From NCBI GenBank assembly GCA_018883805.1, contig JAHLFK010000002.1:1-64000 (forward strand): a DNA stretch of 64,000 nt, read 5' to 3'. Made by a program: the position numbers and the translations under genes. The stretch comes from Candidatus Limosilactobacillus merdavium. GTDB lineage: Bacteria > Bacillota > Bacilli > Lactobacillales > Lactobacillaceae. Of this stretch, positions 52,278 through 62,994 are shown piece by piece; the first letter of the stretch is position 1; the number at the start of each line of letters is the position of its first letter. The notes below the pieces were generated by a model. It did no database searches, had not been told where the DNA came from, and saw only the letters and a program-made list of their open reading frames with translations.

Positions 52278-53183
52278 ATGCAAATTGGATTGATTGGTTT
52301 AGGTAAGATGGGTATTCACCTTGCCCAAAACATGATGAACAATGGTAACGACGTTGTTGCCTTTGATTTAAGTAAGGACCTTGTTGACGAAGCAGCTTCT
52401 TACGGTGCTACTAAGGCTTACAGCTTGGAAGAAATGGTTTCTAAGCTTGACAAGCCTCGTACAGTTTGGGTAATGGTTCCTGCCGGCAAGCCAACTGACG
52501 AAACTATGGACAAGTTAGCTGAATTACTTGATGCCGATGACATTGTTATTGACGGTGGAAATACTTTCTGGAAAGATTCTATGCGTCATAACCGTATGTT
52601 TACTGAAAAGGGTATTCACTACTTCGACTGCGGTTCCTCCGGTGGTTGGAAGGGTGCCCTTAAAGACGGTAACTTCATGATCGGTGGAGACGACAAGGAT
52701 GTCTTTGACAAGCGTCTTGCCCCACTTTATGACGGTATCGCTGAAAAGGACGGCTACCTTTACACTGGTAAGGCTGGTTCCGGTCACTACCTTAAGATGG
52801 TTCACAACGCTATCGAATACGGTATGATGGAAGCTATCGGTGAAGGTTTCGAAATCCTTGAAGCATCAGATTTCGATTACGATAACGCTGCTGTTTCTAA
52901 GATGTGGAACCACGGTTCAGTTATTCGTTCATGGCTGATGGAATTGGCTCAAGAAGCATTCGAAAAGGATCCACACCTTGACAAGATTGCTGGTCGTATG
53001 CACAGTTCAGGTGAAGCTCACTGGACTTTGATGGATGCTATGGACAAGCAAGTTCCAGCACCAGTTATTTACGAAGCATTAAGTGCTCGTTTCCGTTCAA
53101 TGGAAGATGACAGCTTTGATGGTAAGGTTGTTTCTGCATTGCGGAACGGTTTCGGTGGCCACGCAATGGACAAGGCTAAGTAA
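52278..53183 (+). CDS. gnd: 6-phosphogluconate dehydrogenase (short, decarboxylating)
   Basis: MQIGLIGLGKMGIHLAQNM, GSSGGWKGAL; start at 52278. Confidence 0.94.
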   Translation: MQIGLIGLGKMGIHLAQNMMNNGNDVVAFDLSKDLVDEAASYGATKAYSLEEMVSKLDKPRTVWVMVPAGKPTDETMDKLAELLDADDIVIDGGNTFWKDSMRHNRMFTEKGIHYFDCGSSGGWKGALKDGNFMIGGDDKDVFDKRLAPLYDGIAEKDGYLYTGKAGSGHYLKMVHNAIEYGMMEAIGEGFEILEASDFDYDNAAVSKMWNHGSVIRSWLMELAQEAFEKDPHLDKIAGRMHSSGEAHWTLMDAMDKQVPAPVIYEALSARFRSMEDDSFDGKVVSALRNGFGGHAMDKAK

Positions 53184-53243
53184 ACCAACAATTAAAATTA
53201 ATTAAATTTGGAATAATGCAATTAAATTGCATTTTCCATAAAC

Positions 53244-53288
53244 AAAAGGTCCTAGCATTCGGTATTTACGAACGCCTGGACCTTTTTA
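53244..53288 (+). terminator. gnd terminator
   Basis: AAAAGGTCC...TTCGgtatttaCGAA...GGACCTTTTT. Confidence 0.8.
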
Positions 53289-53419
53289 GATCATATCCAA
53301 TCTGCAATTCTTTAACTAACTAGACATTTATAAATTTCACCGGTAAAATTAATATTTTAATTCACTTAGCAAGCAGTGCTATAATCTTAGAGAGTATTAT
53401 TTAGAAACGGAGATATATC

Positions 53420-54373
53420 ATGGCTGATCAATTAGAAGCAATCTTTGAACAAATCAAAAAGTATAACAAGATTATTATTCATCGTCACCAACGTCCCGAT
53501 CCAGACGCAATTGGCTCTCAAGTTGGGCTGGCAGAAATCTTAAAAGCATCCTTTCCTTACAAGCAGATTTATGTTGTCGGAAAAGATATCCCTGGTCTAA
53601 ATTGGATCGGCAAGATGGATGAGATTGATGGCAGTACTTTTGACGATGCATTGGTAATTGTCACAGATACTGCTAATGCTCCACGAATTGATGATCGGCG
53701 TTTTGATAACGGTGATAAGTTAATTAAGATTGATCATCACCCCAATGATGAACCTTATGGTGATATTATGTGGGTTCAACCCGAAGCATCTAGCTGTTCA
53801 GAAATGATTTATTCTTTCTATCAACACTTTGCTAAGGAATTGAAGATGCCACAACAAGCAGCTTCCGCATTATATGCCGGAATCATTGGTGATACTGGTC
53901 GGTTCTTATATCCTGCTACAACTCCTAAGACAATGTTAGTTGCTGGTGCTTTAATGGCAGCAGGAGCAGATGCTGCAGCAATTAGTCAACGGGAAAATGA
54001 AATTACGGAACCAGTAGCACGTTTATCTGCTTATGTATATGAAAATCTTACAATCAATGAGAGTGGTGCTGCATACATCGTATTGGATAATGAGGCACTG
54101 AAGAGGTTTGGCCTCACAGAAGCTGGTACGTCAGCAGTTGTTTCATTACCTGGTAGGATCCAAAATGTCCTTGCCTGGGCGATCTTTGTTGAACAAGAAG
54201 ACGGTCATTTCCGCATCCGCCTTCGTTCAAAGGGACCAGTTATTAACGAATTGGCTAAGCATCATGATGGTGGGGGTCACCCATTAGCCAGTGGTGCTAA
54301 GGCTGCCGATCGTGATGAAATTAAGCAAGTTATTCAAGAATTGGATGAATTAAGTAGTAAATATCAAAAATAA
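53420..54373 (+). CDS. DHH/DHHA1 phosphoesterase (NrnA-like oligoribonuclease/pAp phosphatase)
   Basis: RHQRPDPDAIGSQ, DTGRFLYP, GGGHPLASG. Confidence 0.92.
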   Translation: MADQLEAIFEQIKKYNKIIIHRHQRPDPDAIGSQVGLAEILKASFPYKQIYVVGKDIPGLNWIGKMDEIDGSTFDDALVIVTDTANAPRIDDRRFDNGDKLIKIDHHPNDEPYGDIMWVQPEASSCSEMIYSFYQHFAKELKMPQQAASALYAGIIGDTGRFLYPATTPKTMLVAGALMAAGADAAAISQRENEITEPVARLSAYVYENLTINESGAAYIVLDNEALKRFGLTEAGTSAVVSLPGRIQNVLAWAIFVEQEDGHFRIRLRSKGPVINELAKHHDGGGHPLASGAKAADRDEIKQVIQELDELSSKYQK

Positions 54374-54385
54374 CGAAAGGGGTTA

Positions 54386-55765
54386 ATGATGAGTCAAACA
54401 CAGACTTTTGCAGATTTTAACTTACCGCCTTACTTACTAGAGGCAATTAAAGAGATTAACTTCCGTCAACCAACACCGGTTCAAGAAAAAGTTATCCCAA
54501 TGATTTTAAAGGGAGAAAGTGTTGTTGGACAATCAGCAACTGGAAGCGGTAAAACGCACGCCTTCTTATTGCCGATTTTTGCTCAATTAGATCAAGAAAA
54601 GCAAGAAGTTCAAGCAGTAATTACAACACCAAGCCGGGAACTCGCTTACCAAATTTATTCAGCGGCTAAGCAATTAAATAAACACTTGCCAAAGCCTTTA
54701 ACGATTCATAACTATGTTGGGGGAACGGACAAGCAACATCAGATTGATCAACTACAAAGACAGCAACCCCAATTAGTGATTGGGACACCTGGTCGAGTAT
54801 TAGACCTTATTAAGAGTCAAGCACTTGATATTCATACAGCAACCAAATTTGTTGTTGATGAAGCAGACATGACTTTAGATATGGGATTCCTAGATCAAGT
54901 AGATCAAATTGCTAGTCATTTCCCAGAAGATTTGCAAATGATGGTCTTCTCTGCGACGATTCCGCAAAAGTTACGACCATTTTTGAAAAAGTACATGGAA
55001 AATCCAGTAATGGAAGAAATTCCAACCGAAACAGTCATTAATCCAGATGTTAAGAACTGGTTGATGTCTACTAAGGGTCGCGACAAGAATCAGTTGATTT
55101 ATCAATTATTGACGATGGGTGAACCATACCTCGCATTAGTATTCGCCAATACTAAGGAACGGGCAATTGAACTCTCTAAGTATTTAGGAGAACAAGGGCT
55201 TAAAGTTGCTTTGATTCATGGGGGACTAGAAGCACGGCGACGGAAACGGACAATGCGCCAAATTCGTGATTTGGACTTCCAATTTGTTGTTGCGACTGAT
55301 TTAGCTGCACGGGGAATTGATATTGATGGTGTTTCATTAGTCATTAATGATGATATTCCTTCTGATTTGGAATACTTTATTCACCGTGTTGGGCGGACTG
55401 GTCGAAATGGAATGACTGGGACAGCAATTACCCTATATGCGCCATCAGAAGATGACTTGATCGCTAAGTTGGAAGACCGGGGGATTAAGTTTGTTCCTAA
55501 AGAGATCCGTCATGGTCGAATCGTGACAACCCATGATCGAAACCGGCGGCAAAAGTATAGTCGTCGTCAAGCAGAACTTGATCCATCGATGAAGGGCTTT
55601 GTGAAGAAGACCAAGAAAAAGGTTAAGCCTGGTTATAAGAAGCGGATTAAGCGCGCTATTAGGGAAGATGAGCAGCAGAAACGGAAGTTGGAGCTGCGTC
55701 ACAAGATTCGGAAAGCTAAACGGGCACGCCAACGTCAACATCGGCGTGAAAGAAATAGTCGTTGA
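54386..55765 (+). CDS. cshB: DEAD-box RNA helicase (CshB-like)
   Basis: ATGSGKTHAF, DEAD motif, HRVGRTGR. Confidence 0.92.
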   Translation: MMSQTQTFADFNLPPYLLEAIKEINFRQPTPVQEKVIPMILKGESVVGQSATGSGKTHAFLLPIFAQLDQEKQEVQAVITTPSRELAYQIYSAAKQLNKHLPKPLTIHNYVGGTDKQHQIDQLQRQQPQLVIGTPGRVLDLIKSQALDIHTATKFVVDEADMTLDMGFLDQVDQIASHFPEDLQMMVFSATIPQKLRPFLKKYMENPVMEEIPTETVINPDVKNWLMSTKGRDKNQLIYQLLTMGEPYLALVFANTKERAIELSKYLGEQGLKVALIHGGLEARRRKRTMRQIRDLDFQFVVATDLAARGIDIDGVSLVINDDIPSDLEYFIHRVGRTGRNGMTGTAITLYAPSEDDLIAKLEDRGIKFVPKEIRHGRIVTTHDRNRRQKYSRRQAELDPSMKGFVKKTKKKVKPGYKKRIKRAIREDEQQKRKLELRHKIRKAKRARQRQHRRERNSR

Positions 55766-55790
55766 TCTTGTGGGAATTATTAGTTATAAT
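55762..55790 (+). promoter_or_regulatory. Promoter for alaS leader
   Basis: TTGATC-17 nt-TATAAT; -35 overlaps the cshB stop codon. Confidence 0.7.
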
Positions 55791-55796
55791 ATGACT

Positions 55797-56020
55797 CGTT
55801 TGGGACATACTATTTAGAATTACTTTTTCAGAAACAACTGGGTTGATGAGACAGTTGATTGTGTTCTAGTTAGGGCTACCCATTCGTAAAATTAGATATT
55901 AAACTTGCTAATAGTTAGCAAGAAATAAGAGGTTAACGAAATCCATCGTTGCAATCAGAGTGGTACCGCGTCAGTTCGGCGTCTCTGAAAGCAGGGATGG
56001 ATTTTGTTTTTGGAAAGGGA
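55797..56020 (+). promoter_or_regulatory. T-box leader of alaS with noncanonical 5' domain
   Basis: T-box TGGTACCGCG at 55961, Stem III CTTGCTAA/TTAGCAAG at 55904-55922, terminator CGTCTCTGaaagCAGGGATG...TTTTGTTTTT. Confidence 0.8.
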
Positions 56021-56026
56021 GATATT

Positions 56027-58681
56027 ATGAAGCAGTTAAAGAAGCTGAACAGTGCTCAAGTACGACGGATGTACTTGAAGTTCTTCGAAGAACACGGCCA
56101 TAAAGTAATGCCAAGTGCTTCCCTTGTTCCGGTTAATGATCCAACTTTACTTTGGATTAACTCCGGTGTTGCAACAATGAAAAAGTACTTCGACGGAAAG
56201 GTTGTCCCAGAGAATCCACGGATGACTAGTTCACAAAAGAGTATTCGGACTAATGATATTGAAAATGTTGGTAAGACCGCACGGCACCACACAATGTTTG
56301 AAATGCTTGGTAACTTCTCAGTCGGTGATTACTTCAAGAATGAAGTTATTCCTTGGGCTTGGGAATTGTTGACTAGTGATAAGTGGTTTGGCTTCGATCC
56401 TGAACGTCTGTATATTACTTATTACCCAAAGGATCACGATGCTTATAACAAGTGGCGTGAAGTTGGTGTCGCTAAGGATCACTTAATCCCAGATGAAGAT
56501 AACTTCTGGGATATTGGTCAAGGTCCATCTGGTCCAGATACCGAAATCTTCTATGATCGTGGCCAAGAATTTAACAATTTGGCTGATGATGATCCAGAAA
56601 ACTACCCTGGTGGCGAAAATGAACGTTACCTGGAAATTTGGAACATTGTCTTCAGTCAATTCAACCACACTCCTGAAGATACTTATGAACCACTTCCTCA
56701 TAAGAACATTGATACCGGGATGGGACTCGAACGGGTTGTTTCAATTTTTGAAAACGCCCCAACAAACTTTGAAACTGACCTCTTTATGCCACTGATTAAG
56801 CAAACTGAAGAATTTAGTGGTACAAAGAAATATGGTCAAAACAAAGAAGACGATATCCAATTTAAGATTATTGCTGACCACATTCGGACAATTACATTTG
56901 CAATTGGTGATGGTGCTTTACCATCAAACGTTGGTCGGGGATATGTTATTCGTCGTCTTTTACGGCGTGCTGTTGTTGCTGGTAAGAAGTTGGGAATCGA
57001 TAAACCATTCCTTGCTAAGATGGTACCAACAGTTGGTAAGATTATGGAAGATTACTACCCAGACGTCTTACAAAATGCTGATTACATTGCCTCAGTTATT
57101 AAGTCTGAAGAAGATCGGTTTAGTGCAACATTAAACGGTGGACTAAACTTATTGAACAATGTGATTGCTAGTGCAAAAGAAGACGGCACAAATGAAATTG
57201 ACGGCCGGACTGCATTTAAGCTTTATGATACTTATGGTTTCCCAATTGAATTAACCAAGGAATACGCTAGTGATGAAGGCTTAACTGTTAATGAAAAAGG
57301 CTTCCAAGCAGCAATGACTGAACAGCAAAACCGTGCTCGTAATGCTCGTGACATGGACAACGGAATGGGTGTTCAAACTGACTTATGGACTGACTTCAAG
57401 GAAGATAGTAAGTATGTTGGCTACACTGATTTAACCGTTGATAATGCTAAGGTAATTGGTTTAGCACATGATGGCAAGCAAGCAGATGAAGCTCAACCAG
57501 GTGACCAAAACATTGAAGTAATCTTTGATGTTACACCATTTTATGCTGAAATGGGTGGCCAAGTAGCTGATACTGGTGACATTATTGATAATTACGGTAA
57601 GAAGGTTGGTCGGGTTGTTGATGTTCAACATGCACCAAACCAACAAAACCTTCATCGGGTTGAACTTAATGAACCATTAAAGAAGGGTGCTCGTTACAAG
57701 CTTGTTGTTGATCGGATCCGTCACTTGAAGATTGAAAAGAACCATACGGCAACCCACTTGCTTGACCAAGCATTGCGGAATGTTCTTGGTGGTCATACTC
57801 AACAAGCAGGTTCACTTGTAGAAGAACACTACTTGCGGTTTGACTTTAACCACTTTGGCCAAGTTACTGCCAAGGATCTGAAGGCTGTTGAACAAATGGT
57901 CAATGAACAAATCTGGAAGGAAATCCCAGTTAAGACTGTCGAAACAGATATTGATTCTGCTAAGGAAATGGGTGCAATTGCCCTCTTCTCTGATAAGTAT
58001 GGTGACAAGGTTCGGGTTGTTAAGATTGGTGATTACAACACAGAATTCTGTGGTGGGGATCACGTTAAGAACACAAACGAATTAGGCCTCTTCAAGATTG
58101 TTTCCGAAGGTGGGGTTGGTGCTGGTGTTCGGCGGATTGAAGCCGTAACATCAAGTGATGCATTTAAGTTCCTCCAAGATCGTGACGACCTTCTTAATAC
58201 AGTTGCAAGTGACTTGAAGGTTTCACAAATTAAAGAGGTTCCTCACCAAGTTGAAGCTTTGCAAAATGATTTGAAGGAAGCTCAAAAGCAAAGTGAAGCA
58301 CTTCAAGCAAAGATTGCTGCTCAACAAGCTAACAGTGTCTTTGAAAACGTTCAAAAGACTGCCAATGGTAGTTTGATCGCTGCTGAAGTTCAAGTTGCCG
58401 GAATGGGTCAATTACGGCAATTAGCCGATATTTGGCGTGAAAAGAACCTATCAGACGTTTTAGTTCTTGGTACTGCTAATGATGGCAAGGCTAACCTGCT
58501 TGTTGCAGTGAGTGATGATAAGGTTAAGGCTGGATTAAAGGCTGGCGACTTAATTAAAGCAATTGCCCCTGCAATTAATGGTGGCGGTGGTGGTCGTCCA
58601 AACCTCGCCCAAGCCGGTGGGAAGAACCCTGCAGGAATTGCTGATGCTTTGAAGCAAGCTGCTGATTATTTAAATAAATAA
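56027..58681 (+). CDS. alaS: Alanyl-tRNA synthetase
   Basis: HTATHLL, CGGDHVKNT; start at ATG 56027. Confidence 0.97.
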   Translation: MKQLKKLNSAQVRRMYLKFFEEHGHKVMPSASLVPVNDPTLLWINSGVATMKKYFDGKVVPENPRMTSSQKSIRTNDIENVGKTARHHTMFEMLGNFSVGDYFKNEVIPWAWELLTSDKWFGFDPERLYITYYPKDHDAYNKWREVGVAKDHLIPDEDNFWDIGQGPSGPDTEIFYDRGQEFNNLADDDPENYPGGENERYLEIWNIVFSQFNHTPEDTYEPLPHKNIDTGMGLERVVSIFENAPTNFETDLFMPLIKQTEEFSGTKKYGQNKEDDIQFKIIADHIRTITFAIGDGALPSNVGRGYVIRRLLRRAVVAGKKLGIDKPFLAKMVPTVGKIMEDYYPDVLQNADYIASVIKSEEDRFSATLNGGLNLLNNVIASAKEDGTNEIDGRTAFKLYDTYGFPIELTKEYASDEGLTVNEKGFQAAMTEQQNRARNARDMDNGMGVQTDLWTDFKEDSKYVGYTDLTVDNAKVIGLAHDGKQADEAQPGDQNIEVIFDVTPFYAEMGGQVADTGDIIDNYGKKVGRVVDVQHAPNQQNLHRVELNEPLKKGARYKLVVDRIRHLKIEKNHTATHLLDQALRNVLGGHTQQAGSLVEEHYLRFDFNHFGQVTAKDLKAVEQMVNEQIWKEIPVKTVETDIDSAKEMGAIALFSDKYGDKVRVVKIGDYNTEFCGGDHVKNTNELGLFKIVSEGGVGAGVRRIEAVTSSDAFKFLQDRDDLLNTVASDLKVSQIKEVPHQVEALQNDLKEAQKQSEALQAKIAAQQANSVFENVQKTANGSLIAAEVQVAGMGQLRQLADIWREKNLSDVLVLGTANDGKANLLVAVSDDKVKAGLKAGDLIKAIAPAINGGGGGRPNLAQAGGKNPAGIADALKQAADYLNK

Positions 58682-58704
58682 TTCCCGTAATTCTTATTGA
58701 ATAT

Positions 58705-58747
58705 TAGGTCTTTAGTGCGATTTAACCGCGTGCTAAGGACCTTTTAT
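58705..58747 (+). terminator. alaS terminator
   Basis: AGGTCTTTAGTGCG...CGCGTGCTAAGGACCTTTT. Confidence 0.75.
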
Positions 58748-58885
58748 TATCCTTTAATAAAGTCGTCCAGACATAGAGGAAACAATTAAGAACTACGATC
58801 TTTTCATACTTTTGTGCTTGTGAATTGTGATTTACCGGTGAATATAGTAAAATTAGAACATGAATAGTCACTGGAGGTGACAAGA

Positions 58886-59155
58886 GTGTCAGAAAATAAT
58901 GATAAGACGATGTTTTTCGACTTTGGTCAAAATCGTCAAGAAGATATTAAACAAACATTAAAAACAGTTTACGAAGCATTAGAGGAAAAAGGATATAACC
59001 CAATTAACCAGATTGTTGGTTATCTTCTTTCTGGGGATCCTGCTTATATTCCACGTTTGAATGATGCACGGAATTTAATTCGTCAACATGAACGAGATGA
59101 AATTATCGAAGAATTGGTTCGTTCATACCTTAAAAACAATGGGGAAACCAAATGA
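58886..59155 (+). CDS. ireB: IreB family regulatory phosphoprotein (DUF965)
   Basis: Sequence and location upstream of ruvX/DUF1292. Confidence 0.9.
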   Translation: MSENNDKTMFFDFGQNRQEDIKQTLKTVYEALEEKGYNPINQIVGYLLSGDPAYIPRLNDARNLIRQHERDEIIEELVRSYLKNNGETK

Positions 59156-59595
59156 GACTATTAGGACTTGATGTTGGTTCGAAAACTGTCGGAATAGCGG
59201 TTAGTGATCCATTAGGGTGGACTGCACAAGCGGTTGAAATTATTCCAATTGATGAAGATGAAGAAATCTTTGGGATTGATCGGGTTGCTGAAATTGTTAA
59301 GCAAAAACAGGTAGCCGGATTGGTTGTTGGTTTACCTAAGAATATGAATAATACTGAAGGTCCACGTGTGGAAGCTTCACAACATTATGGTGAGTTGCTA
59401 AAAGAACGTTTTCCGTCAATTCCAATTGATTATCAGGATGAACGACTAACGACAGTTGAAGCACACCGAATGTTGGTAGAAGAAGCTGATATTTCACGGG
59501 CAAAGCAGAAAAAGGTTATTGACGAAGTAGCGGCCACTTTTATTTTGCAAAGTTACTTAGATCGGCATGGCAAGCTCGTTCAAAGATTGAAATGA
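59152..59595 (+). CDS. ruvX: Holliday junction resolvase RuvX/YqgF
   Basis: [33 protein letters not shown]. Confidence 0.95.
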   Translation: MRLLGLDVGSKTVGIAVSDPLGWTAQAVEIIPIDEDEEIFGIDRVAEIVKQKQVAGLVVGLPKNMNNTEGPRVEASQHYGELLKERFPSIPIDYQDERLTTVEAHRMLVEEADISRAKQKKVIDEVAATFILQSYLDRHGKLVQRLK

Positions 59596-59606
59596 GGTAA
59601 AAATTA

Positions 59607-59906
59607 ATGAGTAAGCAACAAAATACAGATGACCAAATGATTACCCTCGTTGATGAAGATGGTAATGAACAATTATTTAAGGAATTGTTCACATTTGATT
59701 CAGATGATTGGGGAAAATCCTATATTTTCATTTATCCAGCTGAACAGGAAAATGATGACTCAGTGGATATTCAAGCTTACATTATCGCTGACAATAAAGA
59801 TGGCGATGGTGAAGACTTGGTACCAATTGAAGATGATAAAGAGTGGGATATGGTAGAAGAAGTTCTCAATACTTTCTTGGATAACGATGGGAACTTTAAA
59901 GCTTAA
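59607..59906 (+). CDS. DUF1292 family protein
   Basis: Acidic YrzB-like protein following ruvX. Confidence 0.88.
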   Translation: MSKQQNTDDQMITLVDEDGNEQLFKELFTFDSDDWGKSYIFIYPAEQENDDSVDIQAYIIADNKDGDGEDLVPIEDDKEWDMVEEVLNTFLDNDGNFKA

Positions 59907-59921
59907 TTCCATTACGATATA

Positions 59922-59960
59922 AAGGCTGGGATGTGACTAGTTCACGATCCCAGTCTTTTG
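59922..59960 (+). terminator. Terminator
   Basis: AAAGGCTGGGATgtgactagttcacgATCCCAGTCTTTT. Confidence 0.8.
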
Positions 59961-59996
59961 ATTTCTAGTTCTCTTTAATTATGGAGGATTCAATTC

Positions 59997-60527
59997 TTGA
60001 TACTTTCAACGGTTATTTTGTTGTTACTGATCATTAGTATTGTTCATGGTCATCGGGTAGGGGTACTATCGATGATCATTTCAGTTGCAACATACGCAAT
60101 TAGTTATTTTGGAGCAAAGGTTAGTACGCCAATTATTGGTGGTTGGTTAACAACCCTTTTTCCAGAAATTGGTCATGGAACAACTACAATTTCTGGAAAT
60201 AGTCTATCTGGTCTCGATCTTAGTCAATTTTTCTATCGGGGAATCGCATTTATTATTTGTTTTATTATCTTGAATGTGATTGTCCGATTATTATTGAGAA
60301 AATTAAAATGGTTTACTAAATTACCAATTCTAGGAACTGTTGATCGGTGGGCTGGCGCAATTTTAGACTTTGTTATTTGTTATGTAATTATTTTTGTGTT
60401 ACTAGTAGTCTTTCAACTTTATCCTGGTGGCTGGTGGCAAATGCAACTAGCTAATTCAGATGTTGCACAGTTGATTATTAAAGAAACACCATTTTTAACG
60501 GAAACATTAATTAATCTTTTAGGTTAG
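59997..60527 (+). CDS. CvpA family protein
   Basis: 4-TM CvpA-like protein upstream of mutS2. Confidence 0.88.
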   Translation: MILSTVILLLLIISIVHGHRVGVLSMIISVATYAISYFGAKVSTPIIGGWLTTLFPEIGHGTTTISGNSLSGLDLSQFFYRGIAFIICFIILNVIVRLLLRKLKWFTKLPILGTVDRWAGAILDFVICYVIIFVLLVVFQLYPGGWWQMQLANSDVAQLIIKETPFLTETLINLLG

Positions 60528-60540
60528 GAAGGAAAAAACA

Positions 60541-62919
60541 GTGGATCAAAAAGCAATTTCAACAATGGAATTTGATCAAATTAAACAAGAGTTAGGACGC
60601 TACCTTGTTTCTGCTTCAGGCAAACGAGAATTAGCAGCACTAACTCCATCTGCTGATCAAACAACAATTCAATATTGGCTAGATGAAACGACTGATGGTG
60701 CTGATATCTTACGCTTAACCGGTGGAATTCCGATTCCTAAATTAAAAAACATCCAACCGCAGTTAAAGCGATTACGGGTTAATGCTAATCTGAATGGTAC
60801 AGAATTAGCGCAGATTACTAAAGTCCTTCAAACTAGTATGAGTGTAAAGAATTTCTTTGCTGAATTTAAAGAGCAGCAAAAACAACAATTACGAGTAATT
60901 GAAGATTCAGTTCAACGGCTAACGACAATTCCATCAATCACAAAGCGGTTAATCCAGTCAATTGATCCTGATGGACACGTTAATGATGAGGCTTCAACGA
61001 AATTGCATGGGGTTCGGCGATTAATTACTAAAACGGAAAGTGAAATCCACCATCAAATGGAGCGGTTTACTCAAGGACGGAATGCCAAGTATCTAAGTGA
61101 TGCAATTGTGACAGTACGAAATGATCGGTATGTTGTTCCAGTCCTTGCTCGCTACCGGAATAAGTTTGGTGGGGTAGTTCATGATCAAAGTGCTAGTGGC
61201 CAAACACTTTACATTGAGCCAGCGGCAGTAGTTGAATACAATAACCGTCTGCGCCAGGCTCAAGTCGAAGAAAAACAGGCGATTCTTGAAGTATTGGCAG
61301 AGTTGTCTGCATTGATTGCCCCCTATCGTGAAGAAATCAATGACAATGCTAAGATTCTAGGACACCTTGACTTTATTAATGCCAAGGCTCGTTTTGCACG
61401 TGACCATAATGACAGTCTGCCCTTACTAAATGCTGAAAATAAGGTTATGCTTCGTCAGGCGCGTCACCCATTAATTGATAGCCAAAAAGTTGTTGCCAAT
61501 GATATTAAGATTGGTGATGATTATAAGACAATTGTGATCACAGGGCCGAACACCGGTGGTAAGACAATTACCCTAAAGACATTTGGATTAATTCAAATGA
61601 TGGGACAAGCCGGTTTATTTATTCCTGCTCAAGAGGGAAGTACGATTGCTGTCTTTGACAATATTTATGCTGATATTGGTGATGAACAATCTCTGGAACA
61701 GAACTTAAGTACCTTCTCGGGTCATATGGAGAATGTAAAGTCAGTTCTGGAACGGATTACTAGTAGAAGTTTAGTACTGCTTGATGAATTAGGTGCCGGG
61801 ACTGATCCAAAAGAAGGGGCAGCGCTTGCGATGTCAATTCTTGATTATATTGCAAGTAAAGACAGTACCGTTGTCATTACAACTCACTATCCAGAGCTAA
61901 AAGTTTATGGCTACAATCGTCCAGGAACAATTAACGCTAGCATGGAATTTGATCAAGAAACGCTAAAACCAACATATCATTTTCTCTTGGGGATTCCGGG
62001 ACGGTCAAATGGGATTGAAATTGCCCAGCGATTAGGAATTAACGAAACTATCATCATAGAATCAAAGTCCCTTGTGAGTGATGACAGTCAAGATCTTAAT
62101 CAAATGATTGGTGAGTTAGTTGAACAACGTAAAGCAGCACGGGAAGAAAAAGAACGGCTGCAAAAGCTCTTAACGAAGAACCAACAAAAAGAAGAAGAAC
62201 TTACTACTAAGCTTGATCGCTTTAATGAGCAACGTGATGACCTGTTAGCAAAGGCTCGAAATGAAGCTAACCACGAAGTTTCAATGGCTAAAAAGAAGGC
62301 AGACCGAATTATTCATCATTTGCGTCAATTGGAAATTAAGCAGGGCGGTAACGTTAAAGAAAATGAGTTAATTGATGCTCAAGGTGCATTAAATGCCTTA
62401 CACCGTGAAGATCCACGACTTAAACACAACTCTGTTCTTCGGCGTGCTAAAGCAAAACATGATTTCCATGTTGGGGATGCTGTACTGGTAAAATCCTATG
62501 GTCAACAGGGTGAATTACTCTCTAAGCGCGGTAAACATAAGTGGGAAGTTCAGATTGGTATTTTACGGATGGAAATTGATGAAAACGATCTAGAAAAAAT
62601 TAATCATAAGCAACTACGGAAAGAAGAACGGGCCAAGGAAAAAGTATCTTCTGGAGTACATACTACCCAGACGCGCCAGACTAGTGCTCGTCTTGACTTA
62701 CGTGGTCACCGTTATGAACAGGCGATGAGTGAATTATCTAATTTCATCGATCATGCTTTGCTAAATAACCTTTCTACGGTTACGATTATTCATGGAAAAG
62801 GTACCGGTGCATTACGAAAAGGAACGCAACAATACCTTCGCTCTAATCCTCGAGTAAAATCATTTGATTATGCTGCACCAAATAATGGTGGCGATGGAGC
62901 AACAATTGTTAACTTATAA
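60541..62919 (+). CDS. mutS2: Endonuclease/ribosome-rescue MutS2
   Basis: GPNTGGKTITLKT, DELGAGTDP, C-terminal Smr LDLRGHR..HGKGTGALR. Confidence 0.96.
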   Translation: MDQKAISTMEFDQIKQELGRYLVSASGKRELAALTPSADQTTIQYWLDETTDGADILRLTGGIPIPKLKNIQPQLKRLRVNANLNGTELAQITKVLQTSMSVKNFFAEFKEQQKQQLRVIEDSVQRLTTIPSITKRLIQSIDPDGHVNDEASTKLHGVRRLITKTESEIHHQMERFTQGRNAKYLSDAIVTVRNDRYVVPVLARYRNKFGGVVHDQSASGQTLYIEPAAVVEYNNRLRQAQVEEKQAILEVLAELSALIAPYREEINDNAKILGHLDFINAKARFARDHNDSLPLLNAENKVMLRQARHPLIDSQKVVANDIKIGDDYKTIVITGPNTGGKTITLKTFGLIQMMGQAGLFIPAQEGSTIAVFDNIYADIGDEQSLEQNLSTFSGHMENVKSVLERITSRSLVLLDELGAGTDPKEGAALAMSILDYIASKDSTVVITTHYPELKVYGYNRPGTINASMEFDQETLKPTYHFLLGIPGRSNGIEIAQRLGINETIIIESKSLVSDDSQDLNQMIGELVEQRKAAREEKERLQKLLTKNQQKEEELTTKLDRFNEQRDDLLAKARNEANHEVSMAKKKADRIIHHLRQLEIKQGGNVKENELIDAQGALNALHREDPRLKHNSVLRRAKAKHDFHVGDAVLVKSYGQQGELLSKRGKHKWEVQIGILRMEIDENDLEKINHKQLRKEERAKEKVSSGVHTTQTRQTSARLDLRGHRYEQAMSELSNFIDHALLNNLSTVTIIHGKGTGALRKGTQQYLRSNPRVKSFDYAAPNNGGDGATIVNL

Positions 62920-62994
62920 AAAGTAAGCATATTATCTGACAAGTATTAAGGTTTTTGGTAAAATACTGTCATGATGATTAAGGAGGATTTTGTT

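Noticed and set aside
55949-56026. 26-codon N-terminal extension of the alaS ORF
   Set aside because: It lies in the T-box/terminator; the SD-preceded ATG at 56027 (MKQLKKLNSAQVRRMYLKFF) matches AlaRS N-termini.
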